A stretch of 64,000 nucleotides of DNA from Nocardia sp. NBC_01327 (GTDB lineage Bacteria > Actinomycetota > Actinomycetes > Mycobacteriales > Mycobacteriaceae): assembly GCF_035958815.1 (NCBI RefSeq), contig NZ_CP108383.1, positions 620,001-684,000 of the forward strand, written 5' to 3'. Position numbers and translations under genes: made by a program. The notes below the pieces were generated by a model, which worked only from the letters and a program-made list of their open reading frames with translations, did no database searches and was not told where the DNA came from. This document shows, piece after piece, positions 50,074-62,224 of this stretch. Each line of letters opens with the position of its first letter. The stretch's first letter is position 1.

Positions 50074-51003
50074 ATGATGAACATCAGCACCCGGACCGGG
50101 GGATACGCCGGGACACTTGCTCTGACCGGGCTCGCGCCGCTGGTGTGGGGTTCCACCTACGCCGTCACCACCGAGTTCCTGCCGCCGGATCGGCCGATGT
50201 TCACTGCGCTCATGCGGACGCTGCCCGCGGGGCTGCTGTTGCTGGCCATGACGCGCAAGCTGCCGCACGGCGAATGGGTGTGGAAGGCGGGCACTCTAGG
50301 CGCGCTGAATATGGGGGCGTTCATGCCGCTGCTGTTCCTCGCCGCGTATCGGCTGCCGGGTGGCGTGGCGGCGGTGCTCAGTTCCGCGTGGCCGCTGTTC
50401 GCGCTGCTGCTGGCGGCCATTGTGCTTAATGAGCGGTTGACCCTGCGGAAACTGCTTGCGGCGGTGATCGGTATCGGCGGCGTCGGGCTGGTGGTGCTGC
50501 GGGCGTCCGCTGCGCTCGACACGCTGGGTGTGGTCGCCGCGCTCGGGGCCGCGGTCTCCATGTCGGCGGGCGTCATCATGACCAAGCGCTGGGGACGGCC
50601 GGAAGGCGTTACGCCACTTGCCATGACGGGGTGGCAGCTCACCGCGGGCGGGCTGATGCTGGTGCCGATCGCGCTCGGCATCGAGGGTGCGCCGCCGGCG
50701 CTGGACGGGCGGGCCATCGGGGGTTACCTCTACCTCGGACTCATCGGTACCGCGCTGGCCTACGCCATCTGGTTCCGTGGCCTGGCACGCGCCAATGCCA
50801 CCTCGGTGGCCTTCCTCGGACTGTTGAGCCCGCTGTCGGCCGCCATTATCGGCTGGGCCGCGCTGGGTCAGTCGCTGACACCGCTGCAGGTGCTCGGAAT
50901 GGCAATTGCGCTGGGCGGCACGCTGCTCGGGCAGCTCGCGACCGCGCCGCGTAAGTCAGCGCCCGCGCCGGAAACGGCTGTGGCCGTGTCCAACGCAGTC
51001 TGA
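50074..51003 (+). CDS. EamA/DMT-superfamily transporter
   Basis: The 309-residue protein has about ten membrane helices in two repeated EamA halves. The first half opens with LALTGLAPLVWGSTYAVTTE; the second has ALAYAIWFRGLARANATSVA and LLSPLSAAIIGWAALGQSLT. These proteins export metabolites or amino acids, or give drug resistance. GAGGAG precedes the ATG. Control by the divergent MarR regulator suggests induction by the exported compound. Confidence 0.9.
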   Translation: MMNISTRTGGYAGTLALTGLAPLVWGSTYAVTTEFLPPDRPMFTALMRTLPAGLLLLAMTRKLPHGEWVWKAGTLGALNMGAFMPLLFLAAYRLPGGVAAVLSSAWPLFALLLAAIVLNERLTLRKLLAAVIGIGGVGLVVLRASAALDTLGVVAALGAAVSMSAGVIMTKRWGRPEGVTPLAMTGWQLTAGGLMLVPIALGIEGAPPALDGRAIGGYLYLGLIGTALAYAIWFRGLARANATSVAFLGLLSPLSAAIIGWAALGQSLTPLQVLGMAIALGGTLLGQLATAPRKSAPAPETAVAVSNAV

Positions 51004-51009
51004 TACGCC

Positions 51010-51140
51010 CAACCCCCGACACCCGACGCCCACAACCGACGTGCGCACCCGCCGCCCGACGTGCGCACCCGTCGCCCAGCACCCGTCGCCCGACGTCCGC
51101 ACCCGTTGCCCAGCGCCCGTGCCCGTGCCCGACGACCGCG
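51010..51140. repeat. GC-rich degenerate tandem repeat
   Basis: The stretch repeats units like CGACGTGCGCACCCGTCGCC and CAGCACCCGTCG several times with variations. It is non-coding and lies between the transporter and the reductase gene. Simple replication slippage is the likely source. Confidence 0.6.
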
Positions 51141-51203
51141 ACCAATTCGGCTGCCGAATTTGGTGGCAGCAGTATTCGCCATCCTCGAAGGAGACCAGAA
51201 GCC

Positions 51204-51842
51204 ATGCGTATCACCGTTTTCGGAGCAACAGGCGACGTCGGCAGCCGGGTGATCACCGAAGCCCTGCGGCGCGGACATGACGTGCGAGCCATCTCGCGTG
51301 ACCCGAGCCGGGTTCGCGGACTGCCCGACACCGTTGAGGTGCGCGCGGCCGATGCTTCGGATGCCGATCAAGTCGCGGCCGTGGCCGCCGGGAGCGATCT
51401 CGTGATCAGTGCGACGCGACCGGTGCCTGGCCAAGAGCATGAGCTCGCCCAGGTCGCGGCCGCGCTTCTGGAAGCATTGGCGGACAGAGAGATTCGGCTG
51501 CTTGTGGTAGGCGGCGCGGGCAGCCTCCTCGTTCCGGGCACCGGCGCGATACTCAGCGAGCAGCCGGGCTTCCCCGCCGAACTCCTCCCGATCGCCGATG
51601 CTTGCAATCAACAGCTGACCGTGTTCCAGGAGTCCGAGCATGCGGTCGACTGGGCCTACCTCAGCCCGGCCGCGCTGCTGGAGCCGGGCGTGCGCACCGG
51701 CGTCTTCCGCCTCGGCACCGACGAACTCCTCGCCGATCATGAAGGCAATTCCGCCATTTCGATGGAGGACCTCGCCATCGTGCTCCTCGACGAAGCGGAA
51801 CAACCCAAGCATCACCGGGCCCGTTTCACCGCCGCCTACTGA
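51204..51842 (+). CDS. NAD(P)-binding oxidoreductase (atypical SDR / NmrA-like)
   Basis: A 212-residue Rossmann protein with GATGDVGSRVITEALRRGHD at the N terminus (GxxGxxG) and AISRDPSRVRGLPDTVEVRA as the second strand. Conserved family segments follow, such as LLVVGGAGSLLVPG and WAYLSPAALLEPG. Such proteins bind NADPH and act as reductases or redox sensors. The GGAGACCAGAAGCC leader fits a ribosome site. Often regulated by MarR or HxlR factors; here its relation to the upstream MarR gene is not demonstrated. Confidence 0.88.
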   Translation: MRITVFGATGDVGSRVITEALRRGHDVRAISRDPSRVRGLPDTVEVRAADASDADQVAAVAAGSDLVISATRPVPGQEHELAQVAAALLEALADREIRLLVVGGAGSLLVPGTGAILSEQPGFPAELLPIADACNQQLTVFQESEHAVDWAYLSPAALLEPGVRTGVFRLGTDELLADHEGNSAISMEDLAIVLLDEAEQPKHHRARFTAAY

Positions 51843-51892
51843 CCGCTCGATTCGCCGCCACCGGCTGATCGAGACCCGTGCCCAACGAAAAA

Positions 51893-51927
51893 TGGCGCGG
51901 GCTCCGAAAACTCCGGAGCCCGCGCCA
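51893..51927. terminator. Bidirectional terminator
   Basis: TGGCGCGGGCTCCG (51893-51906) pairs perfectly with 51914-51927 around a 7-nt loop between the convergent reductase and protease genes. Confidence 0.8.
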
Positions 51928-51947
51928 CTTTCAGGTCACAGCGAGGT

Positions 51948-52691
51948 TCAGAACGGGTGGAACCCCGCACCCACGCCACCGTGCCGGTCGATATCCGCCA
52001 GCACCATCGACATGGTTGTGGACAGCTCCGGCGCGTGGATCAGATCCCCGGCGCCCGTGCATGCCGGCAGCTGGATATCGATCGGCCCGGCATCGAAATC
52101 CGTACCGGCGACAACCATTCCGACCAGGCGATCGCCCAGGATCACCGGCGCACCGGAGTCACCATGATTGGCGCACACCTGGCTGCGGAACCAACTGGGA
52201 TTGGTCTCCCACACCGGTCCACAGGTGTAACCGGTGGTGCGGCCGTTCTTGCACGCCATATCACCGACATTCGGCGGCGCCCCGATGCTGTTGATCACCG
52301 ATTGCGCCACCTGCTTGGTCGGAGCGACCCGGCTGGCATCGAAATCGATGACGGACCAGTCGTTTCCGGCGTTCTTATTGGCGATCACGCCGATACCGCC
52401 GCTGTGCGTGTACTCGGCGGCAATGCGCGCGCCGACCTCACCGCAGTGCCCGGCGGTAATGCCGACCAGCTTGCCGTCACGGTCGTAGCCGATGGTGGTG
52501 AGCGTGCAGTCGGCGAGTGTTGTCGGATCGTCGAGCTGCTCGACGTAGATGCCCGAGCCGCCACCGAGTGTCACCACGGGCGCCGCGTCGGCGGTTCCGG
52601 TGAGCAGGAAGGTGGAACTCAGGGCAGTCGCGACAACGGCCGCCCAGGAAAGAACTCGGGCGCGGCCCGTAACGAACATGGTGTTCCCCAT
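51948..52691 (-). CDS. Secreted S1-family serine protease (alpha-lytic type)
   Basis: A 247-residue protein with a signal peptide (hydrophobic core AAVVATALSSTFLLTGTADA) likely cut after ADAAP. The chymotrypsin-type triad is visible: His in TAGHCG, Asp in NDWSVIDFD, and Ser in NHGDSGAPV. Cysteines in TLTT..CTL, GHCG, MACKNGRTTGYTC and VCANHGD suggest disulfides. No large pro-region is present, unlike streptogrisins. The ATG at 52691 is used here; an internal ATG at 52679 has a better-spaced GGGGA site and may be the true start. Confidence 0.85.
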   Translation of the reverse strand: MGNTMFVTGRARVLSWAAVVATALSSTFLLTGTADAAPVVTLGGGSGIYVEQLDDPTTLADCTLTTIGYDRDGKLVGITAGHCGEVGARIAAEYTHSGGIGVIANKNAGNDWSVIDFDASRVAPTKQVAQSVINSIGAPPNVGDMACKNGRTTGYTCGPVWETNPSWFRSQVCANHGDSGAPVILGDRLVGMVVAGTDFDAGPIDIQLPACTGAGDLIHAPELSTTMSMVLADIDRHGGVGAGFHPF

Positions 52692-52820
52692 CCCCCGGAA
52701 AAGAATCGAGCGGCGCGCTGAAAGCCGGTTCCGCCAGCGCGCGTGTGGATCGTGTCACGGGCTGTCTCACCGAAGCAAGTCGATTGACCAGTGACGGATT
52801 CGATGGCCTATTCGCAAGGC

Positions 52821-52857
52821 TTGACCTTGACGCTACGTCAACTTGCATGCTGAATTA
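52821..52857 (+). promoter_or_regulatory. Candidate MerR-type promoter/operator
   Basis: The perfect dyad TTGACGCTACGTCAA lies at 52827-52841. A hexamer GAATTA at 52852 is 19 bp from TTGACG, the long spacing typical of MerR-activated promoters. It lies just before the MerR gene. Confidence 0.45.
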
Positions 52858-52890
52858 ATCGAGGTCGAACAGGAGCGGAAAGGACCGAAC

Positions 52891-53646
52891 GTGGCAACCG
52901 AATGGTCGATCCAGGAACTGGCCAAAGCCGCCGGAACCACCAGCCGCACGCTGCGGCATTACGGTGAGCTCGGGCTGCTGGCGCCCACCCGGATCGGTGG
53001 CAACGGTTACCGCTATTACGATCAGAACTCCCTCGTACGGCTGCAGCGCATCCTTTTGCTGCGCGAACTCGGTCTGGGTCTCCCGGCCATCGCCGAAGTT
53101 CTTGCGGGACAAAAGGACACCGCCGCCGCCCTGCGCACGCATCTGGAATTGCTGCAGCACGAACAGGACCGGATCGCGCGGCAGATCGCCTCGGTGCACA
53201 CCACATTGCACAAGACGGAAGCGGGTGAATCACTCATGGCCGAGGAAGTTTTCGACGGATTCGACAACAGCCGGTACAAGGACGAGGTCATCGAAAGATG
53301 GGGTAGGGACGCCTGGGAGAGCGGCGACCGCTGGTGGCGCACCATGAGCGAGGCCGATAAGAAGGCCCACTTCCAGACCCACCTCGATATCGCCGCCGAC
53401 TACGGCCGGGCACACGCGGCCGGACTCGCTGTCGGCGCCGACGAGGTGCAGTCCATCGTCCAGCGCCACTACGACTGGGTGACCCTCGGCTGGCAGGGTA
53501 AGTGCCCGCCGGCCCAGTACTTCAAGAACCTCGGCGAAATGTACGTCGCCGACCCGCGCTTCGCGGCGAACTACGACAAGCACGGTGCGGGCACCACCGA
53601 GTTCGTCCGGGACGCCATGAACGAGTACGCCGACACCCGGCTGTAG
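52891..53646 (+). CDS. MerR-family regulator with TipAS drug-binding domain
   Basis: The 251-residue protein has a MerR helix-turn-helix at the N terminus (WSIQELAKAAGTTSRTLRHY, GELGLLAPTRIGGNGYRYYD). A dimerisation helix with LRTHLELLQHEQDRIARQIA follows, then a C-terminal TipAS domain (about 110-250) containing FDGFDNSRYKDEVIERWGRD and AQYFKNLGEMYVADPRFAAN. TipA proteins bind thiopeptide antibiotics and activate resistance. The GTG at 52891 follows AAAGGA; the longer frame from 52843 would begin within the promoter dyad. Confidence 0.9.
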   Translation: MATEWSIQELAKAAGTTSRTLRHYGELGLLAPTRIGGNGYRYYDQNSLVRLQRILLLRELGLGLPAIAEVLAGQKDTAAALRTHLELLQHEQDRIARQIASVHTTLHKTEAGESLMAEEVFDGFDNSRYKDEVIERWGRDAWESGDRWWRTMSEADKKAHFQTHLDIAADYGRAHAAGLAVGADEVQSIVQRHYDWVTLGWQGKCPPAQYFKNLGEMYVADPRFAANYDKHGAGTTEFVRDAMNEYADTRL

Positions 53647-53670
53647 CCGGAGGAAATGCGTGGCAACGCA

Positions 53671-53700
53671 CAACGGCCCGAGCAGACGCCCGGGCCGTTG
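53671..53700. terminator. Inverted repeat / terminator
   Basis: CAACGGCCCG and its perfect complement CGGGCCGTTG surround a 10-nt loop between two convergent genes. Confidence 0.65.
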
Positions 53701-53718
53701 TCGTATGGGGCTATCGAA

Positions 53719-54945
53719 TCAGGCTGCGCCGCACATGGATTGCATGACTCCGCGGAGGATGGGCATGCCGTAGGTGGTGGGGGCGAAGGCGAGGGTTTGG
53801 GCGATGCCCAGGGGGGTGGTGATGGTGGAGGCTACGCCGGTGAAGCCGGCGATGGTGCTGCCGACGGTCATGAGGAGGCTGGCGGTGTCCAGGGTGAGGG
53901 TGATCATGTCGAAGGCGTTCTCCACCTTCACATCCGACAGGGGCACCGTGTCGAGGCCCTTGCCCTCGTAGATGTCGAAGCCGAGGTTGGCGAGGAAGGT
54001 GAGGGGGCCGTAGTCCATGGCGTTCACCAGGGGGCCGAGCTGTTCGATGCGGCGCATCAGGACCGAATGGGCGACTCGGTTGTCATGCAGGAAGCCCTGC
54101 AGCGCATCGGCGTTCGCATTCACGGCGGCCGGATCGACCGGCAGACCGGCGGTGCGGGTGAGGAAGTTGCGGGTGCGCTCGACCAGGTCGGAGGTCTTGA
54201 GTTCGGCGAGCGGGGTGCAGGTGCCGTCGGCCTTGGTCAGCTGGTTCGCCAGATCCAGGAGCGGCTGCGGGACCGCCACGTGCTCGTCCGGCAGCGGCTC
54301 CAATTGCAGCTTCTCGTATGCGGTGGGGGCGGTGCAGGTGCGGGCCAGCTGCGCCTGGATGGAACGGGCCAGTGATTTCACGCCGGTGAACATCGCGCCG
54401 ACGATCGGCTTGAGAATGAAACCGACGGTCGGGATGAGGCTGAAGGCCAGCTGCGTAGGAATCTTCACGATGCGGGTGCCGAGAATGAACACCTCGATCA
54501 CATCGGACACCGTGATCGTGGACAGCGAGACGGTCTGGTCGATGCGGCCGGTGCGGATCGCGTCCAGGTCGTTGACCAGGTAGGACACAATCGGATCATC
54601 GAGGAATTCGAGTCGATCGCCGGTTCCGGTCGGATCCATGGGCAGACCGCGCCGGTGCACGTGGACCTGCGCGATGGTCTGGCGGAAATCGTTGACCTGC
54701 TGATCGAACGCGGCCTGCTGACCTGCCGGAACAACCGTGCGAACGGCGGTCGCGGCATTGGTCACAATGTCATCGAAGGTTGCCGCACCATTGCCGCACA
54801 GGCCGGCCGGGTCGGCCACCTGGGTGCTGGCGAGGGTGTCTTCGTCGGCGTGCGCCGGGGCTGCGGTGGGAATGAGGGCGACGGTGCTCAGCACAGCCGT
54901 GAGTGTGAGTGCGCCCATGAGTGGGGCGAAACGGGCTAACCGCAT
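53719..54945 (-). CDS. Secreted/envelope protein of unknown function
   Basis: The 408-residue protein has a signal peptide (MRLARFAPLMGALTLTAVLS, cleavage probably after AHADED). The mature part is largely helical, with a hydrophobic stretch around FSLIPTVGFILKPIVGAMFT and another near the C terminus. No catalytic motif seen. The start at 54945 gives a normal signal peptide; the frame upstream to 55113 is the leader. It is divergent from glf and may be a mycolata-specific envelope protein. Confidence 0.7.
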   Translation of the reverse strand: MRLARFAPLMGALTLTAVLSTVALIPTAAPAHADEDTLASTQVADPAGLCGNGAATFDDIVTNAATAVRTVVPAGQQAAFDQQVNDFRQTIAQVHVHRRGLPMDPTGTGDRLEFLDDPIVSYLVNDLDAIRTGRIDQTVSLSTITVSDVIEVFILGTRIVKIPTQLAFSLIPTVGFILKPIVGAMFTGVKSLARSIQAQLARTCTAPTAYEKLQLEPLPDEHVAVPQPLLDLANQLTKADGTCTPLAELKTSDLVERTRNFLTRTAGLPVDPAAVNANADALQGFLHDNRVAHSVLMRRIEQLGPLVNAMDYGPLTFLANLGFDIYEGKGLDTVPLSDVKVENAFDMITLTLDTASLLMTVGSTIAGFTGVASTITTPLGIAQTLAFAPTTYGMPILRGVMQSMCGAA

Positions 54946-55144
54946 GGTGGGGGGTTGTCTTCCGGTCGGCGGGGAGGCACGGCCGCGTACTGCGCACGGC
55001 AACGATCTGGACGTTTGTTCAGCTCGTTGCGTTATGAAATACAGGTCGGATGACGGATCTGTCCCCATTTCGGTTAACTCTGAGCGAAATCCTGGACGAC
55101 AGCTCCCTCTCACGGGGGACGACGATCACCGGTTCCGTCCGTAA

Positions 55145-58376
<3,232 letters not shown>

Positions 58377-58380
<4 letters not shown>

Positions 58381-58955
58381 CCGCCAGTCAGTCGGCCACC
58401 GAGCCTGATCGTGGATTGCACATCGTCCCCGAGACCCCCGTGACCGCACCGCCCGCCGAGGTGAAGATCCTCAATCTGGTGCAGGGCACCATCGGCCGGA
58501 ACCCGGCCGTGGTCAAGGTCGCTCGCGGTATGTCGCATTTCGGCGATCACTCGCTCGGCTGGATCGGCATCGCGGCGGTGGGGGCGCTCGTCGACAAACC
58601 CCGCCGACGGGAGTGGGCCGGGGTCGCGGTCGGCGCGTTCGGGGCGCACGCCGCCTCCGTCGTCATCAAGAGAATCGTCCGCCGCCCGCGCCCGAATGAT
58701 CCATCGGTGCAGGTCAACGTGTCGACGCCGGGCAAGCTCAGTTTCCCGTCCTCGCATGCGACCTCCACGACGGCGGCGGCGGTGTTGCTCGGCAGGCTCA
58801 CCGGGTTACCCTTGCCCGCGGTGCTCGTCCCGCCGATGCTGCTTTCCCGGGTCGTCCTCGGGGTTCACTACCCATCCGACGTGCTCGCCGGTTCCGCGCT
58901 GGGCGCCGCATCAGCTGCTGTTGTGCTTGCCGCCGAAAAGAGACTCGCGAAGTGA
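58377..58955 (+). CDS. PAP2-family phosphatase, probable decaprenylphosphoryl-5-phosphoribose phosphatase
   Basis: The 192-residue membrane protein has the three PAP2 motifs: KRIVRRPRP, FPSSHATSTTAA and SRVVLGVHYPSDVLAG. Position between glfT2 and ubiA matches mycobacterial Rv3807c. That protein is proposed to remove the 5-phosphate from decaprenylphosphoryl-phosphoribose on the way to the arabinose donor DPA. Membrane helices flank the motifs. Overlaps glfT2 and ubiA by 4 nt each. Confidence 0.9.
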
Positions 58956-59932
58956 CCGCGCAGGAAGAAAGAGCCGTTGTTGACATGAGCGAAGAGCCGA
59001 CCGGCGTTGACCTGGACGAAGGTGTCATCAAGGGCCCGCCGAAGACCCTGATCGGCGGTCTGGTGAAGGCCGTGCGCCCACGCCAGTGGGTCAAGAACGT
59101 GCTCGTACTGGCGGCGCCACTGGCAGCGGGCAAGGACGCCGCCGGCCATGTGGTTTTCACCGATATGTCGGTGCTGCTGCACGTCGGCGTCGCCTTCGTG
59201 GCGTTCTGCCTCGCGGCCTCGGGCATCTACCTGGTCAACGACGCGCTGGACGTGGAGGCCGACCGGGCCCACCCGACCAAGCGCTACCGGCCGATCGCCG
59301 CCGGTGTGGTTCCGGTGAACCTCGCCTACACGCTGTCGCTCGTACTGCTGGTCGCGTCGCTCGCGCTGTCGTTCGTGGCGTCGTGGCATCTGGCCGTGGT
59401 GATGGCCGTGTACATCGGCATTCAGCTGGCCTACTGCTTCGGCCTCAAGCACCAGGCCGTGCTCGATATCTGCATCGTCTCCTCCGGCTTCCTGCTGCGC
59501 GCGGTCGCCGGTGGCGCCGCCGCCGATATCAAGCTGTCCCAGTGGTTCCTGCTCATCATGGCTTTCGGCTCGCTGTTCATGGCGGCCGGAAAGCGCTACG
59601 CCGAGTTGAAGATCGCGCTCGACACCGGCGCCAAGATTCGCAAGTCGCTGCAGTACTACACGGCCACCTACCTGCGTTTCGTCTGGACCCTGTCGGCCAC
59701 CGCGGTGGTGGTCTTCTACGGGCTGTGGGCGTTCGAACAGGGCCGGATCAAGGACACCGACTGGTTCGCGATCTCGATGGTGCCCTTCACCATCGCGGTG
59801 CTGCGCTACGCGGTGGACGTCGACGGCGGTGAAGCCGGTGAACCCGAAGAGATCGCCCTGGGGGACCGGATCCTCCAGTTCCTCGCAATAGCCTGGATCG
59901 GAGCGGTAGGTGTCGCTGTCTATCTCACCTGA
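58952..59932 (+). CDS. ubiA: Decaprenyl-phosphate phosphoribosyltransferase (UbiA family)
   Basis: A 326-residue integral membrane prenyltransferase-fold enzyme that joins phosphoribosyl pyrophosphate to decaprenyl phosphate, the first committed step to decaprenylphosphoryl arabinose. Key motifs are VRPRQWVKNVLVLAAP, the metal-binding NDALDVEADRAHPTKRYRPI and the second cluster DICIVSSGFLLRAVAGG with GKRYAELK. The GTG at 58952 overlaps the PAP2 stop (GTGA); an ATG at 58985 is an alternative. It overlaps aftB by 23 nt. Confidence 0.95.
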   Translation: MTAQEERAVVDMSEEPTGVDLDEGVIKGPPKTLIGGLVKAVRPRQWVKNVLVLAAPLAAGKDAAGHVVFTDMSVLLHVGVAFVAFCLAASGIYLVNDALDVEADRAHPTKRYRPIAAGVVPVNLAYTLSLVLLVASLALSFVASWHLAVVMAVYIGIQLAYCFGLKHQAVLDICIVSSGFLLRAVAGGAAADIKLSQWFLLIMAFGSLFMAAGKRYAELKIALDTGAKIRKSLQYYTATYLRFVWTLSATAVVVFYGLWAFEQGRIKDTDWFAISMVPFTIAVLRYAVDVDGGEAGEPEEIALGDRILQFLAIAWIGAVGVAVYLT

Positions 59933-61949
59933 CGTGGTAGAGGGAGAAGAGCGAGGGGAGGGCGCACCGACGGCACAGTTGCCGGTCGGTAGTGCCCATC
60001 GGCGTGCGGCAGATGTGTCCGCGCGCCGTTTCTCGCGACTATCTCGCACCGTCTTCATCGGTGGGATCGTGCTGACCGCGACCCTTTTCGCAGCCGGCGC
60101 CTGGCAGCGGCGGTGGATCGCCGACGACGGCCTGATCGTGCTGCGCACGGTGCGAAACCTGCTGGCGGGCAACGGCCCGGTATTCAATGCGGGCGAACGC
60201 GTCGAAACCAATACCAGTACGGCCTGGACCTACCTCGTCTGGTTCTTCAGCTGGCTGACCCAGCTGCGGCTGGAGTACGTGGTGCTCGGCATCGCGCTCA
60301 CGCTGTCGGTGCTGGCGATCGTCTTCGCCATGCTGGGCTCGGCACGACTGTGGGGCGGAACGAAATCCGCCCTTCTGGTCCCGGCCGGAGCACTGGTCTA
60401 CATCGCCATGCCTCCCGCTCGTGACTACGCCACCTCCGGCCTGGAGAACTGCCTGGTCATCTGCTGGCTGGCAGTGCTGTGGTGGCTGCTGGTCCGCTGG
60501 AGTCAGGCCGAACGAGTGCGCCTGCCAGGCTTTTTCGGCCTGGTGTTCTTCGCCGGGCTGGCCCCGCTGATCCGGCCGGAGATGACGCTGGTCGGTGCGC
60601 TCGCACTGGTCATGATCTTCTGCGCACCGCTGCCGCAGACCCGGGTGCGGCCGCTGTTCTTCCGGATCGGTGTCGTGCTGGTGGCAGGACTGGTGCCGGT
60701 CGCGTACCAGATCTGGCGCATGGGCTATTACGGTCTGCCGTACCCGAATACGGCGGTGGCCAAGGATGCGGCCGGGGCCAAGTGGCATCAGGGCTTCATC
60801 TATCTGTGGAACTTCGTCGGCCCGTACTGGTTGTGGCTGCCGCTGCTGATCCTGGCGATCGCCGCGGTGTTCGCGGTGCGGTCCGGCCGCGCCTCGGGCT
60901 CGCTCGACCGCCGTGCCGTCGACGACGAGGTCTCCGAAGGTTCGGAGACGCGCTGGCGCAATCGGATTCACCGGTTCAGCGTCCGATTGCGCACTCCCGC
61001 GGCCGTTGCCACGCTCATGGTCGGCAGCGGTGTGGTGCTCATCGTCTACGAGTTGCGTGTCGGCGGCGACTTCATGCACGGTCGCATGCTGCTGCCGCAG
61101 CTGTTCTGCCTGATGCTGCCGGTGGCCGTGCTGCCGGTGCGGCTGCCGCAGAACATCTTCAGTGGTCAGCGCGGCGGGCGCCGCGTGGACTGGGCGCTGG
61201 CGGTGGTGCTGGCGGGCTTCGTCGGCACCGCGGGCTGGGCGCTGTTCGCGGCCAATACGACGGCCATCACGACCGGCACCAAGATCGCCTCGACGGGCAT
61301 TGTGGACGAGCGGATCTACTACGTCCTCAATACCGGTCACGATCATCCGATCCTGGCCGAGGACTATCTGGACTATCCGCGCATGCGCGCCATGGTCCGC
61401 GATATCACCGACACCCCGGACGGCGGCCTGCTGCTCAATTCGCCGTCCTTCATGTTCTGGTACGTCGCACCGCCGCCCGCGCCCATTCCCGACGGTGGCG
61501 CCGGACATACCGTCTTCTTCCTGAATCTCGGTATGACCAGCATGAACGTGCCGCTGAACGTGCGGGTCATCGATCAGATGGGCCTGGCGTATCCGCTTGC
61601 GGCGCATACCGACCGGCTCACCGACGGCCGCATCGGGCACGACAAGAACCTGTACCCGGACTGGGTCGTGGTGGATGCGGGCATGGTCGACAAGCATCCG
61701 TGGCTGCCCTGGTACATGGACGACAAGTGGGTGCAGCAGGCGCGAGTCGCGCTGTCCTGCCCGCAGACCCAGGATCTGCTGGCGTCCTCGCGGTCGCCGC
61801 TGACCTTCGAGCGGTTCCGGCACAATGTGATGCAGTCACTGGACTTCTCGAAGTACCGCATCGATCGGGTGCCGAAGTACGAGATCGAACGGTGCGGGTT
61901 GGTCGATCCGTATCCGTCGGCTCCGGCGGTGCCGGTGCCGCCCAAGTAG
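59910..61949 (+). CDS. aftB: Terminal beta-(1,2)-arabinofuranosyltransferase AftB
   Basis: A 679-residue GT-C transferase with ten or so membrane helices and a large C-terminal periplasm-facing domain. The first extracytoplasmic loop carries the catalytic acidic pair in WIADDGLIVLRTVRNLLAGN, followed by RVETNTSTAWTYLVWFFSW. It adds the last arabinose residues that later accept mycolates. Order after ubiA is that of mycobacterial Rv3805c. The GTG at 59910 lies inside ubiA; a later start near 59973 cannot be ruled out. Confidence 0.93.
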   Translation: MSLSISPDVVEGEERGEGAPTAQLPVGSAHRRAADVSARRFSRLSRTVFIGGIVLTATLFAAGAWQRRWIADDGLIVLRTVRNLLAGNGPVFNAGERVETNTSTAWTYLVWFFSWLTQLRLEYVVLGIALTLSVLAIVFAMLGSARLWGGTKSALLVPAGALVYIAMPPARDYATSGLENCLVICWLAVLWWLLVRWSQAERVRLPGFFGLVFFAGLAPLIRPEMTLVGALALVMIFCAPLPQTRVRPLFFRIGVVLVAGLVPVAYQIWRMGYYGLPYPNTAVAKDAAGAKWHQGFIYLWNFVGPYWLWLPLLILAIAAVFAVRSGRASGSLDRRAVDDEVSEGSETRWRNRIHRFSVRLRTPAAVATLMVGSGVVLIVYELRVGGDFMHGRMLLPQLFCLMLPVAVLPVRLPQNIFSGQRGGRRVDWALAVVLAGFVGTAGWALFAANTTAITTGTKIASTGIVDERIYYVLNTGHDHPILAEDYLDYPRMRAMVRDITDTPDGGLLLNSPSFMFWYVAPPPAPIPDGGAGHTVFFLNLGMTSMNVPLNVRVIDQMGLAYPLAAHTDRLTDGRIGHDKNLYPDWVVVDAGMVDKHPWLPWYMDDKWVQQARVALSCPQTQDLLASSRSPLTFERFRHNVMQSLDFSKYRIDRVPKYEIERCGLVDPYPSAPAVPVPPK

Positions 61950-62000
61950 CGAGACAGTAAGTCCCCCGGGACAATTCCGGGCAAATTTAGCGAATCACCC

Positions 62001-62035
62001 ACGGCGGCGATCCTTTAACACAGGGTCGCCGCCGT
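62001..62035 (+). terminator. Intrinsic terminator after aftB
   Basis: ACGGCGGCGATCC pairs with GGGTCGCCGCCGT across a 9-nt loop, followed by TGTGT. It separates the glf-aftB operon from the mycolyltransferase genes. Confidence 0.7.
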
Positions 62036-62224
62036 TGTGTCCGATTCGCAACCTGATAATGCACTCTCATCTCGGTTTGGTAACACCCAGGGGGTCGTTT
62101 AGCGATAGCATCCCTGGGTACGCCCGTCGCGGTCCATCGCGTATGTGTCGCAACGGTTGTCGCAATACACGGCCCGCGCCCTGGCATGGGCAGCCGGTCG
62201 TGCCGACGAAAGGCCGAACGAGAT

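Noticed and set aside
51010..51140. CRISPR array
   Set aside because: Repeats are imperfect, contiguous and very GC-rich, with no unique spacers and no cas genes.
52843..52890. Longer MerR protein starting at a TTG at 52843
   Set aside because: The start would lie at the end of the promoter dyad, has no ribosome site and adds residues outside the MerR domain.
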